Assembly (NCBI GenBank): GCA_003313425.1
Contig: NHZP01000011.1
Coordinates: 124,001-188,000, forward strand
Length of the DNA stretch: 64,000 nt
Reading direction: 5' to 3'
Source of the DNA: Pseudopyrenochaeta lycopersici
Lineage: Eukaryota; Ascomycota; Dothideomycetes; Pleosporales; Pseudopyrenochaetaceae
A program made the position numbers and the translations under genes. The first letter of the stretch is position 1; the number at the start of each line of letters is the position of its first letter. Below the pieces are notes generated by a model. The model did no database searches, had not been told where the DNA came from, and saw nothing but the letters and a program-made list of their open reading frames with translations. This document shows positions 32,832 to 44,620 of this stretch, one piece after another.

Positions 32832-35074
32832 ACTGCCACTCTACGTAGTGATAGAGAGCCGTAGCCTGCTGTATGGGATTCTTTGCGGTGGGGCATGAGA
32901 GAATGCTTGAGGGTTGGTGAGGTGAGGTTAGGTTAGGCCATACGCTTGCACTCATGGTTCATCTCTCCTCAAAATCAGACGCTAAACCATTTTCGAGCGC
33001 CCGCGTCCCAAAGACTGCGCTCCAACCAAAAAGGCGCAGCCGACGAACGCCGCCACAACGTCTTTATCCACCAATGTCGTCCATTACACTAGCAAAGAAC
33101 GATAACGAAACACAGTTCACATTCAATAGTTGCTGGCTGGAAGGCGAAGGTACATCGCCTTTCGGACTAAAGTCTCCTCAGGCACTCGAAACGGCATGCC
33201 AGCCGGTTCGATCGCCTTTTCGCTAACTAAAACCCACTGCTGCGCAGTGCTACCGATTCCAAAGGCTACTTGCAGCAAATAGATGATTAAAGAATTGCAC
33301 CACGGATACGATAAGTCCTGCAAACCCCGACTAAAATCTACAAACAATTGTGGAAAGTTGGAAAGAGATAAGCTTCGACCCGTATGCAGTCCAAACACCG
33401 CCAAATTGATAGGAGACAGAGACCCAGTTAAGGAATGGCAATCATATCACCTCTGTTGAGTTCGTCCGCTCCCCAGGTCACATTCTCATTGAACGGAAGG
33501 CTCGAGATATCTTGTTCCCAGGCTTTATCCCGAAGATCGCAGTCGAGGATTTTGATAGCCAGGCAATCGGGCAGAAGTTTAAGGTCGCTTTGCCAAGTCT
33601 GTTGCGAAGCCAATTTCAATACTGTTGACATTGAAAACCCCGCTATTTATTGACGCTGCACTGTGTGAGCGAGCAGAAAAGCTCGACGTAGAATATCATC
33701 CGAAAACCGGACGGTCCGTTATGACGGCCCCAAAGTAGACCAGCGCGCAATCGTCCTGACTGGGAGCCTGTTATTTGCATGCTATTTGTCGCAGAGACTA
33801 GTACACAGGAACGACCAGGTGCCTCGAACTCTTGGAGAACAGTTTTCTCTCCAAACGAGGCTCCCCAAGCTTTATAAGACATCAGGAAGAGTTCACTCTT
33901 ACTTATTGGAAACAGAGAGCGCAGGGAAGGATAAGTGGCTGACATAAGGTAGAGAGGAGTAACGGTTAGCCATGGCAAAGCATGTTCAGCGCAAGGAGTT
34001 CCAATGCTAGCCTCTGTGCCTATTATTTGCTTGTTTGTACAAATATATTGTGCTGAGAAAGACCAACTCCTTAGTATACAATGAGACCGCCTGCCTCGAT
34101 CCAATCTGATTAAGGCAGTAAAGGCGTATCTGGTGGGAAAGCGATCCAATACTAGACCGCACATAGTCCTGCATTGTAAGCTTTTGGGATTATCTGCGCT
34201 ACTGGCCCACCGCGGCTGCAGCACAAGTGGAGATCGCCAAGGGCGTAGAAATGCAGGTGAGATTGCAGCCCCAGTGCGGGAGTGGGGCGAGCTTCCTCTA
34301 TCACGTCGCCATAGAGGTTTGTTCAGTACCCAGCCTCAGGGCCTTGTTTCCCAGCCTATTCATGTGCTTGCCCCGCCTCACAGCGGCAATTTTGCTAACA
34401 TGACCCACTAATCCTCTTCCCGTGGCGTTTTACTCGTCGTCTCTTGCCTTCATGTGTATTGGAATTGGTTTCGTCGTTTGGGCGGGCAGGAGGACGATCA
34501 GGAATGGCGCGACGGCCAGGGGAAGCGTCTGCTTCGATACTGTGCGGGAGACTAGAGGATATCGACAAGGACGGATGTTAGCCGGTGTCAGCAGTGTTGA
34601 GATAGTTCGTGCTCCAATTAGTGGGGCAGCAGGAGCATCGGCTACTCTGCTGCATCTTCGTGGTTCACAGTCTTCGGCTGCCTAGCGTATTGGTCGGCGC
34701 CTGAGCATCGTCGGTGGGAACGAATAGTTAGATTTTGTTATGCGGGTAGCTCACGGTAATAATGTTAAACCTATACTGGAAGCGAAACCCTGTGGTGAGT
34801 TGTGCTGCCTGCAGCAGTGTTGCAGCGAGGCGTTTAGCCCAACATCGCGCGATACGCCTGGTCATGTGATCAAACAAGCTAACCGAATCCATTCTAGTCA
34901 ACAGCCCTGTAATAATTGGCCGTCGGCTACGCCCATGCCATTGCGTCAAACTGGTGAGGCAAGTGACTTGGGCGTTGATGAGACTGATCGATCAGTTCCA
35001 CGAGATCAACTACCTCTAGCGTATTAGGATAGTGCACGTACTAGCTTGATAAGGATTCGAGTCACAAATTACTA
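32832..35074. other. Region without a confident gene; possible gene remnants on minus strand
   Basis: Minus-strand frames at 33123-33404, 33428-33631 and 33643-34224 have protein-like composition (for example a segment around residues 60-140 of the last one), but I recognise no family and could not join them into one credible spliced gene. The regions 32920-33110 and 34230-34700 contain nothing I can name. Confidence 0.35.
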
Positions 35075-35291
35075 CTAAGTTTTTGTTAATCTCAAACTTT
35101 CCTTCTTGCTACTCTGTAATGCGTCCACAAGCAGATTAGCTAGCGATACGAGCCCCGTAAATACAGTGATAAGAAAAGTCCACAATAGAATGTGCTTAAG
35201 CATCTATGTCCAGAAGGACTGTTTTCGCTTTGGCTTTGCAACAATCTCAGCAAGAACCCGCAATCGTGGGCCCCAATACATGTATTGCATA

Positions 35292-37409
35292 ACGTGTTCC
35301 ACCACCACGCGCACGTCCCTACGGCTCGCACGCAAAAACTAATGCAACTACTAAACTAAATAAGGCTCTACAGCCACGTATAAAGTATATTATAGTAAGA
35401 TTTTTTAGTAGTGAGCTTATAGTACTATATATAATAGTTTCGCAGTGCTAGATTATATAAGCAGCCTCTGTAGTAGCTTAATTAGTCGCCCTTAACAAGA
35501 AGTAGCTACCACAGCGTCTTGCAAACAACAGGCTCCTCCTTAACTACTACTACCTCTTTAGCTCTACCTAGCTTAAAGATTTACTTCTTACCTTTTTTAG
35601 ATATCTTTATATCTTGCTAGAGTTATTTCTAAATCTTCTTAGCAACTTTTACCTCCTCTTACTAAGCTGCCTTTAAGGCCTTCTTGCTATCTCGCTTCTC
35701 TTTAGCTATAATCTTTATCCTTTACCTCTGTTTAAGTAGTTTAGCCTTAGTAAGCTTCTGTTACTCGCGAAGCCTTATAGCCTTACTTTTTTAGTATTAT
35801 AGCTGCTGCACTATAGTGTCCTTTTACTTCTAGCGCTCGCGAGCAGCCTTAACTTTTAAGGGTAACTAGAACATTACACTACTATTATAATCCTAAGGAA
35901 ACTTAAGGGGTAAGGCCTTACTACGCTTCCTACGCTTCTACTTATTACTAAGAGCTTCTTTAAGCTATAAATTCTTGTGTTAAAGTAGAGTATTTTAGAC
36001 TAAGATAGCGTAGAGAGATTAGCTAAGCTTCTTTAACTTATTATTATAGATATTATCTACAGCTTACTTTAGCAGCCTCTCTATCTTTCTCTAGTCGCTT
36101 ATACTAAGTATAGAGGAGGAGCTCTTACTTAATAAGGGCCTAGGATCGCTACTTAGTGCTACTTTAAATCGTGCGAGGATAGCGTTAGGGTTAAAAGGCG
36201 AGAGCCCTGTAGCTTTAAAAGCTTTAAAGATAGCTTACTTAGTAAAAGATAAGCTCTAGGCTTAATAGAAGAGTTGAAAGAAATCTCGCTTAGTAATTAA
36301 GCTAATGCCCTAAGCCTAGTCTATGAAGCTAGATAGCTTATAATAGTAAGTAGCTGCGAGAGGCGTAAACATACAGACGTTAAGCGGCTGAAGCGTGTAG
36401 GTTAAGTAAGGAGGATAGATAGTAAGGAGGATCTTGTTCTTGTCGCAGTAGTCTATAAAATCTATAGATACATGAGATCTATAGCTGTTAAGGATGAGTA
36501 GCCTCTAAGATTACCTAGCCTTCACTCTTGTCTCGCAATTAAACACCTGTTTAAGCTATGCTAGGCCTAGCTAGTTGCTCGTCTATCTATTTAGTAAGGA
36601 GGTAAAGAAGGCTTTATAATGCTGAGGCTTAAAGTCTTATAACTACGTATCTTAGATCTAACCTAATTAAGCTTAGTAGATAAGAGCAGGCGTAAGGGCA
36701 GTACTATTAGCACAGATGTAAGCTATAGTAGTTACCTACTTATAATTACTATCCTAGAGTATATGCTTTAATTTTCCTGCCTTATATGTTGTCCTTAAGA
36801 AGACGCGCTTAACCTTAGATAGCACGCTAATAAGGAAGCCTTTCTTATCTATATTATATATTTAACGCGCATTAATCTTATATTCTTTAATTTTTCGCTT
36901 AAGGAGCTTAAAGTAGAGTGCGTACTTAAAGGCTGAGTTAGCTTTAAAGCAGTTATAATTAAGGCCGGATGCCTAATGTAAGAGGAGCTTAATATTATAA
37001 CGCTTAATAAAGTAATTAGCCTAATTTTTGCTAACAGGTCTCTAAGCTATCTAGGCTGCGAAATTTTATATTATAGGCTTAGAAGGAGGTAGCCCTTGTG
37101 CGTAAAGCTTATAGATATACTGTATAAGCTCTCTTTCTTGCGTGGTGTTTAGTAATCTGCTATTCTTGATATACTGCTTACACAGTTGCTGTACACCTCT
37201 GTGCCTCTTTAACAGCGTTGACTGATCGTAACTAAATTCTTTTGCATAATCTGAATAACGGAAAGATTCGCCTATCTTTAAGGAATTCAGGGCATCAACT
37301 GCAGCCTGAATATTCGCCATTTTGATGGAGTTATCGCGTGTTGAAGATTGGATGGAAAATCGCGTTCGCGTGCGAGCCGTAGGGACGTGCGCGTGGTGGT
37401 GGAACACGT
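35292..37409 (-). mobile_element. RIP-damaged pogo/Fot1-type DNA transposon
   Basis: The element is 2118 bp with perfect 42-bp terminal inverted repeats (35292-35333 and 37368-37409, ACGTGTTCCACCACCACGCG and onward), flanked by TA on both sides (35290-35291, 37410-37411). The interior is AT rich with many TAG/TAA codons. TIR type, TA duplication and remaining protein pieces indicate the pogo/Fot1 branch of Tc1/mariner. It is inserted in the coding sequence of the minus-strand gene. Confidence 0.93.
35600..37320 (-). pseudogene. Decayed pogo/Fot1 transposase
   Basis: It begins with ATG at 37320 and is open for about 84 codons. This part holds the N-terminal helix-turn-helix (SFRYSDYAKEFSYDQSTLLKR), which binds the transposon ends in this family. 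Further pieces in shifting continuity but the same orientation are recognisable: NIDKKGFLISVLSKVKR, then GISLITKRDFFQLFY and ATGLSPFNPNAIL, which correspond to the DDE-core and downstream region of Fot1-like transposases. Many stops are TAG or TAA in place of CAG or CAA, as expected from RIP. It is not functional. Confidence 0.85.
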
Positions 37410-38362
37410 TATTCCTTCCACTACGCCTAATCTGTCCCGCAGTGTCAATGTCCAGGCACGATGGATCGAAACCACTTCTTTTCGCCAACTTGCGACTTCT
37501 AAGATCTTCCCATGGAAAGACTACAAACTGCAAAGAGTGCAGGGTTTCTAGTGAAAGTTGATCTGGGACAATGGTCCTATCGAAAATCTCAGTCTCGTTT
37601 ATGCCATCGTTCAGCAATCGCTTACACATTGACCGGGTTTTCAGGACACTTCGCCCGAAGCCACTCTTTGAGTATTGCCGAGTGCTGATATATATAAACC
37701 ACATTTGTGCAAGAATCGAATAACAAGTGTCGCCGGAGGTCGCTGGTCTTCCGGAGCTTCAACCCATGATCCTCAAGATCCGCTGCAGTGAGACTTGGAG
37801 TTGCTGATGCTGTTGCGTCGTACACTAATTGAGCGCTTTGCGGAATTGTCCACCTGAGAAAATCGATGGCGGATTCTGCTTCGCCCCATGCTACGGATGT
37901 GGGAAATGTACCTAAATCAAATCGTTCGAATTCCCGTGGAGAGCATTCGACCATCCCAAGAATCGAAATTGCCAAGTCCATTACCCGATCTTGATCTTGT
38001 TTTGATGGAAACTGTATATAGGTGGAGAAAAATTCTTCAGTAAGTTTTCGCCGCTTGCAGTTTGGCTTGGTTTTGATGAGAGCGATGGCTCGGAGCAAAT
38101 CGTCGTGGCTAGTTAGAGCGCGATGAAGCTCGAATGGTTCGTGAAAACTTCCACAGCTAACCTCTTCATAGAATTGCAAGAAGCTACTCATGCTATTTAG
38201 CCTGCTCCAATCACACTCGTCAATTAGACAGCCGCGGTTCTGGCAGTGGACACAATCAGTCCAGTCCCACAGCGTTCGGCATACTTTCTGGCGGACGCTG
38301 TCGGTGGGCTTTTCGAGGCCCCAAGGTTCTGGCATAAGGAGCAAACGAGCTGCCGACATCAT

Positions 38363-38771
38363 GAAGAGAATTTCCGGCGGGACAATTTAAAGAAGACTTA
38401 ACAACGGTTTTGGGAGCGTTTTAGTCAAATATCCATTGCTGCCCAAACCCTCAGCCTTGCCAGCCATCTCCACGTCAGCCATTGCTACGTCGCAGTGCAA
38501 CTTACGAATCGTATTGGCCTCAGCCTTTTATCAGCATTTCCTAGACTTCAGCCGATTGGAGCCGAAATCAGGCATGGTTCAAACACTAGACCAATTCGGC
38601 ACTATCTCTTCACCGGTAATCTGCCTCGTTTGAATTTGAATAGCATCTAAAGCCACGATCCTTCTAAACATACCTTTGCCTAATATCAATGCAATGCCCT
38701 CCCATTGAACAAAGAATACAGTTTGGTGTATTTGAAGCTTTTACTGCTAAATCAAAGACCCAGGGACCACC
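38363..38771. promoter_or_regulatory. Divergent promoter of the protease-CorA gene and the split gene
   Basis: 409 bp separate two start codons facing away from each other. No assigned motif. The short distance suggests that the two genes are or were co-regulated. Confidence 0.55.
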
Positions 38772-41700
38772 ATGATTGGCGATACAGCAGCGCCGTTTCC
38801 TAACTGTAGCGCTTCTGTCACCGATCCCTCCACGGCTATTCAGGTTCCTTTGAACAAGTTTTGCGGTGCCCGATCATCCACAGGCATCTGTCAATCTGAG
38901 TCCGACAACTACACGCTTACAGATTCGGCTTACCACTCGATGTCGTCCGTCGATAGGCCAGCTGCCTCAGCAAACGAGCAAAGCGACGGGCATAGCAAGT
39001 TGCCGCTCCGATATCGACGGGTTCCATCTTCGCCACTTGCTTTCTTCAACCTTCCAATACAAAGAAACCTGAGGGTACAATGTCGTAGTGCGCAACAACT
39101 GATAATGAGGCGTTTGAAGGAATTGTTAAGAGTTGAAGGGCTCTCATGCCACACCCTGTCGGTACATGTTGAGCATGTTGGAAATCAAGCAGAAGATGCG
39201 GTTCTAATGTTGGTGGTAGTGTGTGCAAAAGGGGCCGAAACTACGGTCCGAGCTGACCTGAGCTTACCATTCGTTCAAGAGTTGCTTAAACTGAATCGGC
39301 CAGATCATTCTCCACTTCAGTTCATGGTGGTAACACCAGCACCAAGCCAGACCTCCGCTGATGTTACGATAGACGTCATTGGCCAGCACAGATGTATCAT
39401 GGAACAGCAAACATTTTGCGGGCTTCCAATCATATTTGAGTCAAGAAATAGGTCACAGAGGAGCCAAACACCCCGTCTCATGACATGTGGCGGGATTGTA
39501 AAGGTCACATATGGTTCTGGAGAAGTCGTGTTTTTCGGTGTTTCAGCGGGACATGCCGTAGAAATTAATCAAGCAAGGGAAACAGGAGGAGTAGACACGA
39601 TCGAGCCTGACATCACCGGGCATACCAACGCATTCGACGTTATGAATTGGATCTCTGCCAATGATACAATAGGTAATGTGCTTGGCCGCGAGATGTTCCG
39701 TGGCATATCAGCTGGAATAGCGGAACCTTCGCATGATTGGACTTTGTTTACAATAAAGAACCCATTGCCAAGGCAATACATCAAATAAACGCTGAGTTCA
39801 CCGGCAACCCATCAGAATAGACGGTCCAAGATATATTTCAAGCTGAAGAGCCGCACTTCCAGGACGATGTCTCCGAGCCCGTCCTGCTTCTGGGTGCAAA
39901 TGGAGGGACCCGCCGTCGGATCCTGTCAAGTAACCCGGTCTGTATATCGCTCCCCAATAGCGAGGAAATTATCGATGCTTATCTCCTTCAGCTTGACGAC
40001 GGCGAAGGCAAGTCTCAGATGAGTACAGGAATGAGCGATGTTTGCTGATACCCTATTCTAGTGAATCAGGGTGACTCCGGTGCGTGGGTAGTGCATACCG
40101 GAGCATCCACACTATATGGACATATTGTTGCAAAAAATTGCTTCGGAGACGGTTATGTGCTACCTGCAATTGACACTTTTAGGAACATTGCGAAATGCTT
40201 GGGTGCATCCTCGGTCACACTGCCAAGCGCTTCCGATTTCCCTCAACACCAAGCGACGAATTCGGATGCTCAAAATTCTGTGAAAAACTCCACGCTTAAT
40301 GCTCCATTATTGCGACGGAACTCAGTTGAGTCTTTACCTTCCCTATCTTCTGAATGCTCCACCGCCGATACAAGCGCAACTACAAGCAGCCATGAACCAT
40401 TTTGGTTTCAGAGGAAATCGTGGCCTTCTGTCTTTGCAAATACAATTGAAAGGAAGGTTGTGAACGAATACAAATTGTTTAAGGAAACTCGAAGCTTCTG
40501 CAACAGTATCGGCGATAGTGCTGAGGCAGTCGCTCTATTTCTACAAACAGACAACGATTCGTCCATACCGTCATTTGAACATAAAATTATCCAAGATTTC
40601 TGCCAGGATATCTCTATACAAGGGAGAAATTATGAAGGAGAAACTGCTTCGTCGCATCTACCAGCGTGGATTGATTATTGCACCCAACATAAATCGGACA
40701 CACGCGAGGTCATGCATAAATCAGGGTGGCTTGATGCTGAACCATTATGGAAATATTTTCAGACCGAGGTATGACATAGTGAGTTCTAATCAGCTGAGCT
40801 GACCGATGTGCAGAGATATAAAATAGAAGATGCTAGTGCCGAACGGCTGCTCATGTATATTCACGCTTCTCAACCAATTACGGGAACACTACTAAATTGA
40901 GATACAGCCACATACCCAATATTGACTCGTCTTTTGCCTTAGCCCTTGCAAACTCAGTGCAAGTGTCCCACGCTCATATTTTGAGGTCAGCCTTAAGTAA
41001 GCATTTGAGCTTCAGCTCAGCACTTCAAGTCCAAGCACCGGTTAGTAAAACAAGCACCATATTAGTAGCTTCTATGAGCAGTTATGTTGACAGAGGTGTA
41101 GTTCAGTGGGTTCAAACCATTTCTCCTGGAGTTTCATCTCCCATACCTTGTATTCAGAGAGGAGCCTACTCAGTATCCGACCTGCACCACCAAGCAAGTC
41201 AGTACCCCAAGTGATAGCTCTGCATCCCCTGACCTCTCCTTCCTTGTCCCGTCTTCAAAAACTGGAACAACAAAGTACCATCTATCGGAAGCGCATCTAT
41301 CGATTTCAATCGGTAGGATGGACCATAACCACTGGGTCGGTTACGCGTTCTCCAAGACAGGCAGCTCTTGCATTGATGAAGGACATGATACCGAGGATGA
41401 GGGCGACTACGAATCGTGCGGAGAAGACTGCGAGCGGCATGACCTGGTACAAGACTGCTTTGCTTGCAATGAAGGCACTCTGGGTACAAGTATCATTTGG
41501 GATCCTCGAGCGTATTTCCTCCATGTTGTCGCTACTAAACTGACGACGGTGGTCAAAGAATGGGAATATCTTGTGTCTGAAATTCAACAATTGACGAGAG
41601 ACAAAGTATGATCAAACATGGTCCTAATATGTCAACAGAACTGCGCTAACCTTGTTAGAACTCGATGGATGCGTTTCTGTGGAAGCCTGTGGCACGGAAA

Positions 41701-42479
41701 GATCTATCTGAGCAACTGCACGGGATTCATGATAATTCGGTACTGCTTCAACGAGTGAAAGATGTTTATTCCTGCTCATTGCGCACTGGCAAAAGCTTTT
41801 GCTCTGCTGACGGAGATATCGGTTATTTCTCAGACATAAAGAACCAAATGGCCCGCCAGTCACTTAATAGTATTGCTAGCTCGTACGACAAACTCACGGT
41901 CTTGGAAAACCAACTTCTTCATCTTGAAGGTTTCTACAACTCTTCCATCATGATGGTAGTAATATCCAAGAAAATATTTATTTCATGCTAATACCTGATA
42001 GGTGCAACGGCTTATAGGAATCGAAAATGATCGAATCGACCTGGATATAAAAAACTTACACTTTAGGATATATGCTGTAAATCTGGACAGTCATGAAATT
42101 AGTCGTAACATACAAGAGCTGAGCCACAGGAGTGCCAAGGCTTCCGAAGAAATATCAAATTCTACACGGGCCAGCGTGCAATTACTGCTGGTGTGTACCA
42201 GACCACAAGTTATCTACACCATATGCTGACAGTTCTGGGGATCAGATCACTACACCAATGATAATAGTTCTTCAGTACTTCGGCGGGAACACTAGCTTCT
42301 TCGCTTTTGAGAGAAATATAAAAACTTTTATAATCTCTGTCATGGTACTTGGGTTTGCAATACCTTTGATGATATACGCAGTGTACGCTACGCAATGGTT
42401 GAGACGCCGGCTCATTAGGTCCCTTTGGACAAAGTTGGGCAGATCTGAGAATGCGGACGACGAAAAAATGTGTATATAA
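38772..42479 (+). CDS. Trypsin-like protease domain fused to CorA-like membrane domain (frame possibly broken)
   Basis: Reading 5' to 3': exon 1 38772 to about 39785; exon 2 about 39821-40007; then 40062-40768, 40814-40854, 40902-41040, 41102-41605, 41659 to about 41953, and two more to 42479. Protease signs are His261 in GVSAGHAV, Asp322 in SHDWTLF and Ser in NQGDSGAWVV: a trypsin-fold triad in order. No signal peptide is seen, so it is intracellular. The C-terminal part has LEFHLPYLVF, a long helical region, FGGN (compare CorA GMN) and a membrane helix (FIISVMVLGFAIPLMIY). Intron 40008-40061 is GC-AG. Between 39741 and 39820 I found no GT-AG or GC-AG pair that joins the frames, so this may be a lesion or an unusual intron. 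An in-frame TAG also lies at 39818. Confidence 0.7.
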
Positions 42480-44140
42480 ATCGATGTTAGTAAAATACTA
42501 CTGCAATAGCTACCAAAGTATTCACGTTGTTCTATAGCCCAATAATGTCCTTTATATGTTTAGCACCTCCATTATTAACGTGAATTAGTAGGGAGATGCC
42601 TACGCTGCCAAATCTACTACCTCTAAAGCTGCGAAACACAATATTAAGTCTATACCAGGGTACGCTCTAGTAAGGTTAGGTCCTAGATCTATTTACCCTG
42701 GGGCTAATTCTTAGGGAGGAACTGATAAATTAAAGTATAGAAAGAAGTATTCTAGATCTATGATTAAGAGTGTAAGGCAAGTTATATAAATTAATCAACA
42801 TGATTATATATCATAATCCAGAAGAGTTACTCTTTTATAGCTATATATATTACCAGTTTATAAATCTATAATTCTCTAAGTAGGCCTATTCAAGATTCTA
42901 TAGATATAGAGTGCTATATATTGCTAGTCTTTATTGACTTCTTTTTAGGCCTATCCTAGAGGACTCTAGGTACTTAAGGTGACATTTTCCTATGTATAGG
43001 CTAGAGAGTAACATTAATTCTAGTAATAATAAGGTAGTACAATGAATGCCAGAAGCATTGGAGAAGGTATAATTCAGGTCTTACCTATTAGTTTATAATA
43101 AAGAAGTATGTTTTACTTATAGTTCTAGCTTTACTGTCTAAGTCTTTGTAACGGATGCTGAGATGGTAACGTTGCAGCTCACCTATATATTAGATGCAGA
43201 GCCTGATACTAGCAGTTGAGCTAGTATTGATGTACTTTTGGCCATTTGGCGCAGTGGGGCTCTGCACTGTTACAGTCTTCTTTATTTCTAAAAGACTAAC
43301 AGTTTGGTAAAGAAGCTACTTGTTAGATTTTAAAGTAGGGTTGTAGGGTAGTGTACAATCGCACTTTTTGGCACTTTTTAGTTTAGTAGAGGCAGCAAAA
43401 TAGAGGTTGTAAGGCACTCTTTGAAGTATTTACAATACTTCTAAATGCAGATGCGCAGGATAGTAAGTTTAAGACCCTTGCTAAGGGCCGCGTCAATCCT
43501 TAGGAAAACGCCACTCAGTGGAACAACTACCACGGGGTCATTAGCATCGCAAGCGAGGAGGATTGCAAAGCAGGCTTCACAGCACAGTTGGGACAGTCTG
43601 GTGTCGCGAAAGACTTTATCCAGAAGGAAATGACAAGATAGCAGATGCCTCTCACCTTGGGTAGGAGAGGCCAGACTTATTCGTGAGAGAGCCGCTAGCT
43701 GGTACACGGGGCTCGACTAATCTTCGGGAAGGCTAGGCAACACACGCTACCATTCACTTAGCGATTCCATTCTGTTTACAAGACTTGAACCCTTAAAATG
43801 ATGTTAGGATAGTAATCACTACATACTGCTATAACCAATGATCTGGGAGAATGTTAACTAGACGCTGGCAATCAACAAGTGCGCAACGACACGCAGCACA
43901 TCTTTGCCACCTCTAATCGCGCAACTAAGCTTACCTAGAGAGAAGAGATGACATTTGATCAACTTGACCGTACCATAGATATTGTAATAAAGGTGTTTAA
44001 TAACGATAAGGTACGTGAAACAGACTGTTTAAACTAGATCTGGCAATTTGTGCCCAGGACGGTGCTAAGGCACTCAACTAAGTACGTTATATAACGGCTC
44101 TTATGGCTTGACACCAAGTCAAACAAACAAGGCTTGCAAG
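42480..44140. other. AT-rich decayed repeat DNA, no gene
   Basis: 42540-43400 is strongly AT rich with frequent TA and TAG/TAA triplets, consistent with an old RIP-mutated repeat whose type I cannot name. 43440-44140 has more normal composition but no gene-like frame. Confidence 0.5.
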
Positions 44141-44620
44141 TTATTTGCTTGTTGCGGACTCTGCACCGAGTTTATCTTCACCTTCCTCCCTGGGAAATAC
44201 CCTGTTGTATTTTTTCCACTTCTCCATCTCCGCGCTTCCAAAAGGAGGAGCATAAATCCCATTTACTTTCCAAAGCCTCAATTCCGTCTCATCAATATGG
44301 TATTCCCAATCATAACCCTTAGCAGCCAGGTGCGGCTCCAACATCTCGTCAATCTGGGCTGTCCACCCTGCGTACGCACTTGTGGAATTCTCCATTCTGC
44401 GAGCGATCTGGTCGATTACGATTCGCACAAAAGGCTTTTCCTTTTCCTCTCCCCCAACATACAATCCATGACTTGGAAGCGGGATGAAGACCACAACGAC
44501 ATAAAAGGCTGGTAGACCGATTATATCCGTGTGGATTTTGGTTATGGCCTGAGACAAAGGTTTCTTCGTTTTCTCGTCTTTGAAAATGGAGTCGGAGTGA
44601 TAGATGGCCCAGAAAGGCAT
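44141..44620 (-). CDS. Tautomerase-superfamily protein (cis-CaaD/oxalocrotonate tautomerase-like)
   Basis: 159 residues, single exon. The start at ATG 44620 is chosen because it places Pro directly after Met (MPFWAIYHSD). In this superfamily the Pro becomes the N-terminal catalytic base after Met removal. The sequence continues with the pattern of fungal two-domain tautomerase_3 proteins: LPAFYVVVVFIP, an Arg-containing IVIDQIARRM, and WEYHIDETELRLWKVNGI near the end. The length fits (about 150-170). Members catalyse keto-enol tautomerisation or hydration/dehalogenation of small unsaturated acids. The frame is open further upstream but those residues are not family-like. No operon-like neighbours. 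Confidence 0.88.
   Translation of the reverse strand: MPFWAIYHSDSIFKDEKTKKPLSQAITKIHTDIIGLPAFYVVVVFIPLPSHGLYVGGEEKEKPFVRIVIDQIARRMENSTSAYAGWTAQIDEMLEPHLAAKGYDWEYHIDETELRLWKVNGIYAPPFGSAEMEKWKKYNRVFPREEGEDKLGAESATSK

Larger units (their letters stand above)
35075..38362 (-). pseudogene. Split gene: ascomycete protein with C-terminal membrane segment
   Basis: The minus-strand gene starts at ATG 38362. Exon 1 runs to 37626, a 49-bp intron occupies 37625-37577, and exon 2 runs to the TA at 37411-37410. There a 2.1-kb pogo element interrupts it. Removing the element and one TA restores the frame across the junction (ending GRN, resuming with QYMYWGPRLRVL) and continues to 35075. The family is recognisable by HSAILKEWL, LSLETLHSLQF, FDPSCL and YWGPRL, but I know no function. 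A predicted membrane helix (ILLWTFLITVFTGLVSL) is near the C-terminus. A TAG at 35206-35204, readable as a CAG-to-TAG change, stops the frame just before that helix. The gene is thus broken twice. It is divergent from the protease gene. Confidence 0.8.

Noticed and set aside
33123..34224. Three minus-strand frames as one spliced gene
   Set aside because: No domain recognised and no consistent set of splice sites; described only as possible remnants.
43441..43707. Small minus-strand frame in the decayed region
   Set aside because: Cys/Leu-rich translation of short frame in repeat-derived DNA; no family.
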